Assembly: GCA_947468255.1 (NCBI GenBank)
Contig: CANIMM010000079.1
Coordinates: 1-10,981 of the forward strand
DNA: 10,981 nucleotides
Direction of reading: 5' to 3'
DNA from: Chitinophagaceae bacterium
GTDB lineage: Bacteria; Bacteroidota; Bacteroidia; Chitinophagales; Chitinophagaceae
Shown piece by piece: positions 1 through 6,822 of this stretch. The position numbers were made by a program, and so were the translations under genes. The notes under the pieces were generated by a model, which was given only the letters and a program-made list of their open reading frames with translations, was not told where the DNA came from and ran no database searches. The first letter of the stretch is position 1, and each line of letters starts with the position of its first letter.

Positions 1-240
1 CAAATTAGGGATTTAGCCAACTTGCTTGCCAAAGGCAATGTTAAGAAAATCACGGACACTATAGGATTGGAAGAGGATGATGAAATAGAGGTGCTGGACA
101 AATTAAAAAAGGAGGTGGAGCCTGCAAAGAAAAAACTTCCACTTAAGGACAACAATCCTTTTTCATTGAAAAAATCTATCGAAGCAATACTGCCGGATGA
201 AAAAAGAAAGGGAACAGTGAAAGACACTGCGAAGCATTAA
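1..240 (+). CDS. 3' end of an unidentified protein upstream of rodA
   Basis: The reading frame is open from the first base of the window and stops with TAA at 238-240, so about 79 C-terminal residues are visible. They are strongly charged: an acidic stretch (EEDDEIEVLD) is followed by a lysine-rich tail (EPAKKKLPLKD, DEKRK). There is no membrane segment and no motif I can name. The stop lies 23 bases before the rodA start, so the two genes are probably co-transcribed. In many bacteria the gene before rodA encodes penicillin-binding protein 2 (mrdA), which works with RodA. The visible tail has nothing diagnostic of a PBP2, so that identity is only a guess from gene order. Confidence 0.6.
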   Translation, partial: QIRDLANLLAKGNVKKITDTIGLEEDDEIEVLDKLKKEVEPAKKKLPLKDNNPFSLKKSIEAILPDEKRKGTVKDTAKH

Positions 241-263
241 TGACCAAATTTCTATTTTAAATA

Positions 264-1616
264 ATGAATCAAAATAACCCTGCTATCGGAAAAGGAATTG
301 ATTGGGTACTAATAGGCTTGTATGCCCTACTAGTAATGATTGGGCTGCTATGTATATTTTCAGTAGAGTATAGAACTACGGATGGGGTGATTGAAAGTTT
401 TTTGGGGTTCAAAAAAAATTACAGTAAGCAGTTATTATATTTTATGGTTTGTATTGCGGTAGCTGTTTTTATTTTATTTACCGACAGTAAACTATTTACC
501 GCTACGGCAAATATTTCCTATCTCGCGGGCATTGTATTGATACTGGCAACCTTTGTGTTGGGAAAAGAAATCAAGGGTTCCAAGAGTTGGATACCTTTGG
601 GTTTTATAAATCTACAGCCAGTAGAACTTTGCAAAATTTTCACATCCTTAGCATTGGCAAAATATTTGTCTATGCCGGATATCAATTTCAAAAAGTCACA
701 GTCGCAATTGATTGCCGCAGCCATTTCATTTACGCCTGCCGTACTGTCTATCCTGCAAGGAGAAACAGGGTTGGCTTTAGTATATTTTTCATTTCTGATA
801 CCTATGTACCGCGAGGGCTTACCTCCTGGTTATCTTATCACGGGCTTTGCAATGGCGATACTATTAATCGCATCTCTTTTATTCTCCCCTCTTACACTGC
901 TGATTGCTTTTTTTGTGCTGGCGGTTTTATTTATTTTTGTTAGCCGAAAGCAAATGAAGCGAAACAAAGGCTTACTTGGTCTGGTGATTGGTATATGGGC
1001 CTTTTGTTCGGTCTTTGTAGGGGTAGTGGTACCCTTTACTTTTAAACATGTATTTAAACCTTATCAGTCAGACAGAATCTTTAGCATGGTAGGGGTAGAC
1101 AATCCATTTGCCGATGATAGCACAACGGGTCTTTTTAATTTGGAGGAACAAAAAGCAAAGCAGAAAAAAAGTGCTCAGCAGAATTACAATGTAAAGCAAT
1201 CAAAAATTGCGATTGGTTCCGGAGGTTTTTATGGAAAAGGATTTTTGAAAGGAACTCAAACACAAGGCGACTTTGTGCCCGAGCAACATACTGATTTTAT
1301 TTTTACATCTGTAGGCGAAAATTTCGGTTTCTGGGGAAGCACCTTGTTGATGTTGTTGTACATGGCGCTGATATTTAGAATCATCAATATTGCCGAAAGG
1401 CAACGGAGTACATTCAGCCGAGTGTACGCATACTGTGTAGCAAGTATTATTTTCTTTCATGTGGTGGTTAATATTTGTGTTACCGTTGGCTTGGCTCCCG
1501 TTATCGGTATTACCCTGCCCTTGTTAAGTTATGGAGGATCCTCCTTGTTAACTTTTTCTACCTTACTTTTTATTTTGATAAGATTGGATGCAGACAGGCA
1601 AATGATTCTTCGATAA
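264..1616 (+). CDS. rodA: RodA, SEDS-family peptidoglycan glycosyltransferase
   Basis: RodA polymerises lipid II into glycan strands in the inner membrane as part of the elongation complex, together with a class B PBP. The 450-residue protein is polytopic, with about ten hydrophobic segments. SEDS landmarks are in order: KGSKSWIPLGFINLQPVEL (104-122, containing the conserved Trp109), the segment QGETGLALVYFS (165-176), KPYQSDRI (264-271), QSKIAIGSGG (312-321), PEQHTDFIF (339-347, where D344 is in the position of the catalytic Asp of SEDS enzymes), and the C-terminal LPLLSYGGSSL (418-428). A Gln/Lys-rich stretch (about 283-308) enlarges the loop before QSKIAIGSGG compared with the roughly 370-residue E. 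coli protein. The ATG follows an AT-rich leader without a clear Shine-Dalgarno sequence, as is normal in Bacteroidota. The SEDS assignment is firm; RodA rather than FtsW is supported by the HTDFIF context and overall similarity. Confidence 0.93.
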   Translation: MNQNNPAIGKGIDWVLIGLYALLVMIGLLCIFSVEYRTTDGVIESFLGFKKNYSKQLLYFMVCIAVAVFILFTDSKLFTATANISYLAGIVLILATFVLGKEIKGSKSWIPLGFINLQPVELCKIFTSLALAKYLSMPDINFKKSQSQLIAAAISFTPAVLSILQGETGLALVYFSFLIPMYREGLPPGYLITGFAMAILLIASLLFSPLTLLIAFFVLAVLFIFVSRKQMKRNKGLLGLVIGIWAFCSVFVGVVVPFTFKHVFKPYQSDRIFSMVGVDNPFADDSTTGLFNLEEQKAKQKKSAQQNYNVKQSKIAIGSGGFYGKGFLKGTQTQGDFVPEQHTDFIFTSVGENFGFWGSTLLMLLYMALIFRIINIAERQRSTFSRVYAYCVASIIFFHVVVNICVTVGLAPVIGITLPLLSYGGSSLLTFSTLLFILIRLDADRQMILR

Positions 1617-1694
1617 GGAGATGCTTCATTGAATGGGTGAATAAAGTCCCTAGCGCTTATTATTTACCGGTACTAATAATTACTATTTCTAACA

Positions 1695-1740
1695 ATTACT
1701 CCCTTGCAGTAATGGAGTCTAAAATTTCCCTTCAAAGGGA
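1695..1740 (+). promoter_or_regulatory. Two small hairpins in the leader of the MBL-fold gene
   Basis: The 133-base gap between rodA and the next gene holds two perfect inverted repeats. ATTACT (1695-1700) pairs with AGTAAT (1708-1713) across a 7-base loop. TCCCTT (1727-1732) pairs with AAGGGA (1735-1740) across a very tight turn. The second right arm is purine-rich and ends nine bases before the ATG, so it could serve as a ribosome-binding site held in a stem. Neither hairpin has a T tract, so a terminator for rodA is not supported. A functional role is inference. Confidence 0.3.
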
Positions 1741-1749
1741 CCAAGAAGC

Positions 1750-2484
1750 ATGAAAATTATACCATTGAGTGAAGGGGCTTTTACGATTGATAAAACAAAA
1801 CAATTTATACCGTTCGACAAAGACAAGGATGACTTACAGCAAAGAGCTGTTGGAAGCTTGCTGGTAGAAATTCAGCCTTTTTGTATTGTCACTTTACACG
1901 ACATTATTGTAATAGACACCGGTTTGGGGTTTCGTAATAGTGAGGGGGTATTGCAAATCCATCAAAATTTATTGAATAATGGTATTGATCCAATTGAAGT
2001 TACCAAAGTGCTGATCAGTCATTTGCATAAGGATCATTCAGGTGGTATTAGTGCAGAAGATACCATGCTGCGTCAACGGTTTTTTAATTTCCCCCATGCT
2101 CAGTATTATGTAAACCAAGCGGAATTGAAGGATGCTTTGCAACATGGAAACCCTTCCTCCGATTTTGATCTATTGGCCAATTCAGACCAAGTAATTATCA
2201 CATCGGAAAAAGGAATCATTGATGACTTTATTACTTATGAAGTAGTGGGTGGGCATTCTCCCCATCATCAGGTATTTTGGATTGAAGAAGCTGGCCAAAA
2301 AGTTTTCTTTGGTGGGGATGTAGCTCCACAAATCCAGCAAATGAAAACTAGGGTGGTAGCCAAATATGATTTTGATGGAAAAAAGTGCATGGAATTAAGG
2401 CAGCAGTGGTGGCAGCAGGGGCAAGCGGAAAACTGGACCTTCTTATTTTATCACGACATTAAAACGCCGATATTTAGCTTTTAA
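1750..2484 (+). CDS. MBL-fold metallo-hydrolase
   Basis: This 244-residue protein has the complete metal-ligand set of the metallo-beta-lactamase fold. The HxHxDH motif is SHLHKDHSGG, with H91, H93, D95 and H96. H169 lies in GGHSPHH, the bridging Asp D190 in FFGGDVAP, and the last His H235 in FYHDI. The first strand pair ends in VIDTGLG (conserved Asp). Such enzymes usually bind two metal ions and hydrolyse esters, lactones, thioesters or similar bonds. The general layout resembles the lactonase-like branch, but the substrate cannot be read from the sequence. There is no signal peptide, so it is probably cytoplasmic. It lies 133 bases after rodA and may have its own promoter. The ATG is preceded by AAGGGA at a spacing of nine bases, which supports this start. 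Confidence 0.9.
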   Translation: MKIIPLSEGAFTIDKTKQFIPFDKDKDDLQQRAVGSLLVEIQPFCIVTLHDIIVIDTGLGFRNSEGVLQIHQNLLNNGIDPIEVTKVLISHLHKDHSGGISAEDTMLRQRFFNFPHAQYYVNQAELKDALQHGNPSSDFDLLANSDQVIITSEKGIIDDFITYEVVGGHSPHHQVFWIEEAGQKVFFGGDVAPQIQQMKTRVVAKYDFDGKKCMELRQQWWQQGQAENWTFLFYHDIKTPIFSF

Positions 2485-2529
2485 TTGTTACCGGTGAGTC
2501 ACCCTGCGGGGTGACTCACCGGTAAACAA
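2485..2529. terminator. Strong hairpin between convergent genes
   Basis: A perfect 17-bp inverted repeat starts four bases after the MBL-gene stop. Left arm TTACCGGTGAGTCACCC (2488-2504), loop TGCG (2505-2508), right arm 2509-2525. Three more pairs (TTG 2485-2487 with CAA 2527-2529) extend it across a one-base bulge. It sits between two convergent genes (stops at 2484 and 2556), so it probably ends transcription from both sides. Neither flank has a canonical T tract directly next to the stem, so this is a stem-driven or Rho-aided terminator rather than a textbook one. Confidence 0.65.
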
Positions 2530-2555
2530 CCGGAATGGATAAATATTTTTTTCGC

Positions 2556-3002
2556 TTAGTGACGTCTTTCTGGACCAGGCCTTGGACGGCCCCCCTGCTG
2601 TTCAAGCCGATTGTTAGGAATGCGCTGGTTTTGGTCGCGCATGGACTTGATTAATAAATTCCGAAATCTTCCTTCGGCATTAAAAATTTTATTCATTCTT
2701 TGCTGACCCAATACATTTGAAAATTGCTCTTTATAACTTTTTCTTAGGTTCAACACTTTTTCATCCCTATCCAAGGCGTCATTACCATGGTTAATGGTAG
2801 TTTTCAATTCTTTTGCATACTGATTGTATACTGGCCAAAACTTTTGTGCTTCATCCGGGGTAAGTTCTAGCTCCTTACTAATAAAGGCAACTTTCAGCGC
2901 ATCTATTCCCTGTTGTTTTTTTTCATTGGCAATAACATCTTCCTGTGCGTTTACAAAAGCAGTAATGCTAACCAATACCAGCAATAAGTAAAATTTTTTC
3001 AT
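2556..3002 (-). CDS. Small secreted Spy/CpxP-like protein of an ECF sigma locus
   Basis: The 148-residue product begins with a clear signal peptide (MKKFYLLLVLVSITAFVNA, predicted cleavage before Q20). The mature part is helical and charged. Its hallmark segment ISKELELTPDEAQKFWPVYN (41-60) is the Bacteroidota version of the LTxxQ-like repeat of Spy/CpxP-type periplasmic proteins, which bind unfolded proteins or sense envelope stress. The C-terminus is basic and proline-rich (GGRPRPGPERRH). It lies 92 bases downstream of the anti-sigma gene on the same strand. This order (sigma, anti-sigma, small periplasmic helical protein) is common in the group and suggests a sensor or target of the same regulon. 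Chaperone activity is inferred from the family only. Confidence 0.75.
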   Translation of the reverse strand: MKKFYLLLVLVSITAFVNAQEDVIANEKKQQGIDALKVAFISKELELTPDEAQKFWPVYNQYAKELKTTINHGNDALDRDEKVLNLRKSYKEQFSNVLGQQRMNKIFNAEGRFRNLLIKSMRDQNQRIPNNRLEQQGGRPRPGPERRH

Positions 3003-3094
3003 CTTGATATATTTAATAGTTTACAACGGGCAACCTGAACAAATTATTATCTCCGTTTACATTCATCATCCTGGTAATTTACGATTCAATTTTC

Positions 3095-3994
3095 CTAATT
3101 ATTTGTTCGGTTGTTCGTATTAATATTTTTCAGGAACTTATCTAGCGTAGTTTCATCTAGTAAATAATCATCCTGGCTGGGTAAATTACTGTCATCCATA
3201 TTATTTCCTAAAACGGCTACGTCTGATATGTCGCCATTTTTTTCTAAGTATTTAGCAATATCAACTTTGGAAAGTTTTTCGAGGGCTTCCTTAAATTGTT
3301 GGTCATTCATGTTTTTACCCTTTTCAATGGATTCATCCAACACAACACTAGCGGCGGCAAGTGGTTGAGCCGGGTGCTGCTGTCCCAAATATTGTAATGC
3401 CCCCAAGGCAATTACACCAGTTAGGATTGCGGCGGCGGCATACCTTATAAACAAGGTTCTTACCCGAAAATTAGGTACGCTTGCTGAGGGAGCCTTCGCC
3501 TTTTGCAAGATGGAATTGGAAAGACCGGAAAAGTAACCAGCGGGCACTTCAAATATATTTTTACTTTGAATGCCATATAAAACAGGAGATAATTTTTTTA
3601 ATTCATCCTTGGAGGAACTATTTTGAGTGGAGTCGAAAATAGTACTGGCCAATTGGTCAAAATATCCTGTGGGCACTTCAAAAACTTGTTTGCGTTGCAA
3701 ATCACTCAACATTGGAGATAAAGATCGAGTCTCCTCTTTAGCGGATTGGTCGACTTTGATTTTATCTATGATAGAGGCTGCCAGCTGATCAAAATACCCT
3801 TCCGGTACGACAGCATCTTTCAAATTGGCTGTGATTGGAGAAAGTCCCAGCTGATGGGACAGGCAGGCTAATACCGTGAAGCTTATGCTGTCGAAATATC
3901 CTTGGGGAACAGTATATACATTCACCTTATCCATTGCTGCAATCAGCGGACTTAAAGATGCCAGTTCATTTAATATGTCATTTTTTGTTTCCAT
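3095..3994 (-). CDS. Membrane anti-sigma-like protein with four VPxGYF repeats
   Basis: This 299-residue protein follows the ECF sigma gene by 25 bases. It has a long N-terminal region, one transmembrane segment (about 183-203, YAAAAILTGVIALGALQYL) and a charged C-terminal domain. With the usual anti-sigma topology the N-terminal part is cytoplasmic and the C-terminal part periplasmic. The N-terminal part holds four copies of a unit of about 40 residues: an LSPxL helix start followed by VPxGYFxxL. The cores are VPQGYFDSI (29-37), VPEGYFDQL (63-71), VPTGYFDQL (107-115) and VPAGYFSGL (150-158). The second unit is shortest. No HxxxCxxC zinc anti-sigma motif is present. The acidic C-terminal end (DDSNLPSQDDYLLDETTLD) is also typical of the group. 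The anti-sigma role comes from position and topology; the repeats have no function I can name. Confidence 0.7.
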   Translation of the reverse strand: METKNDILNELASLSPLIAAMDKVNVYTVPQGYFDSISFTVLACLSHQLGLSPITANLKDAVVPEGYFDQLAASIIDKIKVDQSAKEETRSLSPMLSDLQRKQVFEVPTGYFDQLASTIFDSTQNSSSKDELKKLSPVLYGIQSKNIFEVPAGYFSGLSNSILQKAKAPSASVPNFRVRTLFIRYAAAAILTGVIALGALQYLGQQHPAQPLAAASVVLDESIEKGKNMNDQQFKEALEKLSKVDIAKYLEKNGDISDVAVLGNNMDDSNLPSQDDYLLDETTLDKFLKNINTNNRTNN

Positions 3995-4019
3995 CTCCTT
4001 ACTTAGACCTTCAATTATC

Positions 4020-4574
4020 TTATTGGTTTAGTATGTAGTCTTCAATTTTTTTTACTGCATGGTGGTAGCTTGCTTTTAAAGCTCCTTCACTGGTCTCCAA
4101 AACCCGGCTCATCTCTTCATAGGGCATTTCGTCGTAATACCTCAGGTTAAATACTGCCCTTTGTTTATCTGGCAATTGTTGCATTGCCAACTGCAATTTC
4201 CACTCAGCCTTATTAATATCAAAGTTTTTATCCGCTTTTAACTGGTTGCTTAAACCGCTTTCATCATCACTGATGGATAGGGTCTTTCTTTTTTTCTGTT
4301 GCTGTAAAAAAGTAAGACTCTCATTGGTGGCAATTCGATACATCCAGGTATATAACTGGCTGTCTTCCCTAAAATTTTCAAGCCCTTTCCATACCTTGAT
4401 GAACATATTTTGCAATATATCATTGGCATCCTCATGTTCTACCACCATCCTACGAATATGCCAGTACAATTTTTCCTGGTATTTTTTAATAATAGCCGTA
4501 AAACCACGCTCTTTGGTGGCGGGGTCATTAAATTGCAGGAGCAGTTCTTTATCTTCCAAAAATTGTTGAGCCAT
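4020..4574 (-). CDS. ECF (RpoE-like) RNA polymerase sigma factor
   Basis: The product of 184 residues has the two-domain layout of ECF sigma factors. Region 2 covers about 25-95, with the core-binding stretch HEDANDILQNMFIKVWKGLE (47-66) and the promoter-melting part LYTWMYRIATNESL (74-87). Region 4 covers about 125-180, with LPDKQRAVFNLRYYDEMPYEE (134-154) and the helix-turn-helix ETSEGALKASYHHAVKKIE. The length is normal for the family. I chose the ATG at 4574, giving MAQQFLEDKE. An in-frame TTG at 4607 would add a hydrophobic 11-residue extension and would start inside the terminator of the preceding gene. The anti-sigma gene follows after 25 bases, so the two are very probably co-transcribed and the sigma factor is held inactive until an envelope signal arrives. 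Confidence 0.9.
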   Translation of the reverse strand: MAQQFLEDKELLLQFNDPATKERGFTAIIKKYQEKLYWHIRRMVVEHEDANDILQNMFIKVWKGLENFREDSQLYTWMYRIATNESLTFLQQQKKRKTLSISDDESGLSNQLKADKNFDINKAEWKLQLAMQQLPDKQRAVFNLRYYDEMPYEEMSRVLETSEGALKASYHHAVKKIEDYILNQ

Positions 4575-4596
4575 AAGCGTTAAACAGGATAAAAGT

Positions 4597-4623
4597 AAAA
4601 AAACCAATCATTGGATTGGTTTT
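4597..4623 (-). terminator. Intrinsic terminator of the transketolase gene
   Basis: On the - strand, AAAACCAATC, a 4-base loop and GATTGGTTTT form a perfect 10-bp stem (4614-4623 with 4600-4609). The 3' arm runs into a tract of seven T (4597-4603). It starts 30 bases after the transketolase stop codon. It ends only about 22 bases before the ATG of the sigma factor gene, leaving little room for a separate promoter. Confidence 0.8.
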
Positions 4624-4652
4624 ATGGTAGAAGGTTTAATCTCATTTAAAAA

Positions 4653-5612
4653 TTAAGCATTTTTTCTTGCGAGCACTTTTTCTACTGCTTCCACAATATT
4701 GGGGGCATCTAGTCCGTATTTGGTCAATAACTGGGCCGGTGTGCCACTTTCTCCAAAAGTATCATTGGTGCCAATGAATTCAATAGGAATGGGGAGGTTT
4801 TTGGCAGCCAATTGAGCAATGCTATCTCCAAGTCCTCCAATAATATTGTGTTCTTCGCAGGTAACAGCGCAACGGGTCTTGCTGATAGAGGCCATTACGG
4901 CTGCTGCATCCAATGGTTTGATGGTATGAATATTGATTATTTCTACACTAATGCCTTTTTCTGCTAGTATCCTTCCTGCCTCGATTGCTTTCCATACTAG
5001 GTGGCCACAGGCAAAAATGCTTACATCCGCACCATCTGCTATTTTATGCGCTTTTCCGATCACAAAATCACTCTCTTTTGTAAATATTGGCCAAACTGGG
5101 CGGCCAAACCTCAGGTAAACCGGCCCTTCCATTTCGGCAATTGCCATGGTGGCAGCCTTCGTTTGGTTATAATCAGCTGGAACTATTACGGTCATTCCAG
5201 GGAGCATTTTCATCAGGCCGATATCTTCTAATATCTGGTGGGTAGCACCATCTTCTCCTAGCGTTAATCCTGCATGGCTAGCACAGATTTTTACATTTTT
5301 GTTGCTATAAGCTACCGATTGGCGTATTTGGTCATAAACCCTACCGGTTGAAAAATTGGCAAAAGTGGTTGTAAAAGGAATTTTACCTCCAATGGTTAAT
5401 CCAGCTGCAACGCCGATCATATTTGCTTCTGCAATGCCACACTGAATAAATCGCTCAGGAAATTCCTTTACAAATGCGTTCAATTTCATTGAACCCAATA
5501 AATCTGCAGTAAGGGCTATAACATTTTCATTTTTCCTGCCTGCTTCTAGGATGCCATCTCCAAATCCGCTGCGAGTATCTTTATTACCGGTTACCTGAAT
5601 GTCTTTTAACAT
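4653..5612 (-). CDS. Transketolase, C-terminal subunit (split enzyme)
   Basis: This 319-residue protein corresponds to the pyrimidine-binding and C-terminal domains of transketolase, which transfers two-carbon ketol units between sugar phosphates in the pentose phosphate pathway using thiamine diphosphate. Visible motifs are RSGFGDGILEAG (14-25), the CGIAEANMIGVAAGL segment (58-72) with E62 as the cofactor-activating Glu, TTFANFSTGRVYDQIR (82-97), SHAGLTLGEDGATHQ (112-126), VYLRFGRP (165-172) and TCEEHNIIGGLGDS (251-264). The diphosphate-binding N-terminal half is absent, so the product must pair with a separately encoded subunit, which is not in this window. A 1-deoxyxylulose-5-phosphate synthase fragment is less likely given the length and motifs. 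The gene lies 74 bases downstream of galE and ends at its own terminator. Confidence 0.88.
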   Translation of the reverse strand: MLKDIQVTGNKDTRSGFGDGILEAGRKNENVIALTADLLGSMKLNAFVKEFPERFIQCGIAEANMIGVAAGLTIGGKIPFTTTFANFSTGRVYDQIRQSVAYSNKNVKICASHAGLTLGEDGATHQILEDIGLMKMLPGMTVIVPADYNQTKAATMAIAEMEGPVYLRFGRPVWPIFTKESDFVIGKAHKIADGADVSIFACGHLVWKAIEAGRILAEKGISVEIINIHTIKPLDAAAVMASISKTRCAVTCEEHNIIGGLGDSIAQLAAKNLPIPIEFIGTNDTFGESGTPAQLLTKYGLDAPNIVEAVEKVLARKNA

Positions 5613-5686
5613 AAAAAAATTATACTTATTGGGTGGTTGATTGATTTGGCCGCAAGTTATGGCTTGCAGTCAATTTAAACTGATTT

Positions 5687-6724
5687 TTATTGAATTTTTT
5701 GTGCGGATTCGCTTTTTAATTTTAGTTCCCAGTTCCAAGCAGAGGACATCATATCCTCCAATCGGTAGGCGGGCGTCCAGCCCAATTCATCCTTAGCCTT
5801 GTTATTGTTGGCAAAGATGGCCACTACATCCCCGGCCCTGCGGGGGCCAATGGTATAGTTCAATTTTACGCCACTCGTTTTTTCAAATGCCTCAATTACT
5901 TCCAATACCGTGTAACCGTCACCAGTACCTAGATTAAATATTTCGGGATTAGCGCTTGCTTTTTTATCCATTAATAAATTAAGTGCAAGGGTATGGGCGT
6001 GCGCAATGTCACAAACATGAATATAGTCGCGTACACAACTGCCATCACGGGTAGGATAATCGGTACCCAATACCTGCATGGTGGGCAATTTGCCAATGGC
6101 CGTTTGTGTGATCGCCGGAACCAGGTTGGCGGGTCTGCCCAAGGGAATTTCTCCAATTAAGGTAGAGGGATGTGCGCCTACGGGATTAAAGTACCGCAGT
6201 AAAATAGCTTGTATCGGGTGACTCTTGACGGTGTCTGTTACAATTACTTCACCCATTTGCTTGGTAGCCCCATAGGGCGATTCGGCCGGTTTTTGAGGAG
6301 TTTGCTCTGTTACGGGAATGCTATCCGGACTGCCATACACGGTACAAGAGGAGGAAAATACAAAATTCGGAACATGGTATTTTGCTGCGCATTTTAAAAT
6401 GTTGACTAAGGAAACAAGGTTGTTTTCAAAGTACATCAGTGGCTTTTCTACCGACTCGCCCACTGCCTTGTATGCAGCAAAATGAATAATGCCGGCAATA
6501 TCGCTGTTTTGCTCAAAAATATTTTGGGTATCCTTGAGATTACATAGGTCTACTGCATAGTTTTTGATCGTTTTTCCAATAATCTGAGCTGCTCCATCCA
6601 AAATGGAAGCATTGCTTCTGGAATTATTGTCAACAGAAATTACTTCAAATCCATTTTGCACCAGGTCTACGATGGTGTGAACACCGATGTATCCGCAGCC
6701 TCCGGTCACTAAAATTTTACTCAT
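5687..6724 (-). CDS. galE: UDP-glucose 4-epimerase GalE
   Basis: GalE interconverts UDP-glucose and UDP-galactose, supplying galactose for catabolism or for surface polysaccharides. The protein has 345 residues, close to the family's usual 340. It starts with the Rossmann motif ILVTGGCGYIG (4-14) that binds NAD. The short-chain dehydrogenase catalytic set is present: FSSSCTVYG (123-131) with S126/T128, and SPYGATK (149-155) with Y151 and K155. LLRYFNPVGAHPS (175-187) and the uridine-binding region RDGSCVRDYIHVCDIA (226-241) are typical of GalE. I chose the ATG at 6724 because MSKILVTGGCGYIG is the normal beginning. An in-frame ATG at 6811 would add 29 unrelated residues that lie over the toxin remnant. 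The cytoplasmic enzyme is followed after 74 bases by the transketolase gene. Confidence 0.93.
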   Translation of the reverse strand: MSKILVTGGCGYIGVHTIVDLVQNGFEVISVDNNSRSNASILDGAAQIIGKTIKNYAVDLCNLKDTQNIFEQNSDIAGIIHFAAYKAVGESVEKPLMYFENNLVSLVNILKCAAKYHVPNFVFSSSCTVYGSPDSIPVTEQTPQKPAESPYGATKQMGEVIVTDTVKSHPIQAILLRYFNPVGAHPSTLIGEIPLGRPANLVPAITQTAIGKLPTMQVLGTDYPTRDGSCVRDYIHVCDIAHAHTLALNLLMDKKASANPEIFNLGTGDGYTVLEVIEAFEKTSGVKLNYTIGPRRAGDVVAIFANNNKAKDELGWTPAYRLEDMMSSAWNWELKLKSESAQKIQ

Positions 6725-6731
6725 GTAGGTA

Positions 6732-6815
6732 TTAATTGAAAGGGTAGATAATTTTTTTGTCATCAAGGAAAAGTCCAACTGCATTCGTATCAAGTGAAAA
6801 TTTAGCTCCACTCAT
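6732..6815 (-). pseudogene. Remnant of a VapC-like PIN-domain toxin (27 codons)
   Basis: An ATG at 6815 opens a short frame, MSGAKFSLDTNAVGLFLDDK..., that stops with TAA at 6732-6734. The segment SLDTNAVGLFL matches the first strand and first catalytic Asp of VapC-type PIN ribonucleases, which typically begin like MxxKYLLDTNxxIxxL and run to about 130 residues. Only this N-terminal piece exists: galE begins seven bases after the stop, so the nuclease body is gone. The start lies just after the shortened antitoxin frame, as expected for the second gene of a vapBC pair. The assignment rests on a short motif plus context, so it is moderate. A chance open frame is the alternative. Confidence 0.5.
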
Positions 6816-6822
6816 GTCTTAT

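Noticed and set aside
1475..1753. A 92-codon + strand frame overlapping the end of rodA
   Set aside because: Most of it lies in another frame of rodA, the product has no family features, and it would run into the start of the MBL-fold gene.
3019..3061. GTTTACA twice (3019-3025 and 3055-3061) upstream of the Spy-like gene, as a possible sigma-specific promoter
   Set aside because: The 36-base spacing fits no promoter layout I know, and the motif is not found before the sigma gene.
5613..5686. Possible terminator of galE (GCAAG...CTTGC and TCAAT...ATTGA)
   Set aside because: Both stems are only 5 bp, one has a long loop, and neither is followed by a T tract, so readthrough into the transketolase gene is as likely.
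6725..6811. A 29-residue N-terminal extension of GalE from the ATG at 6811
   Set aside because: The normal GalE start MSKILVTGGCGYIG begins at 6724, and the extra stretch lies over the toxin remnant in another frame.
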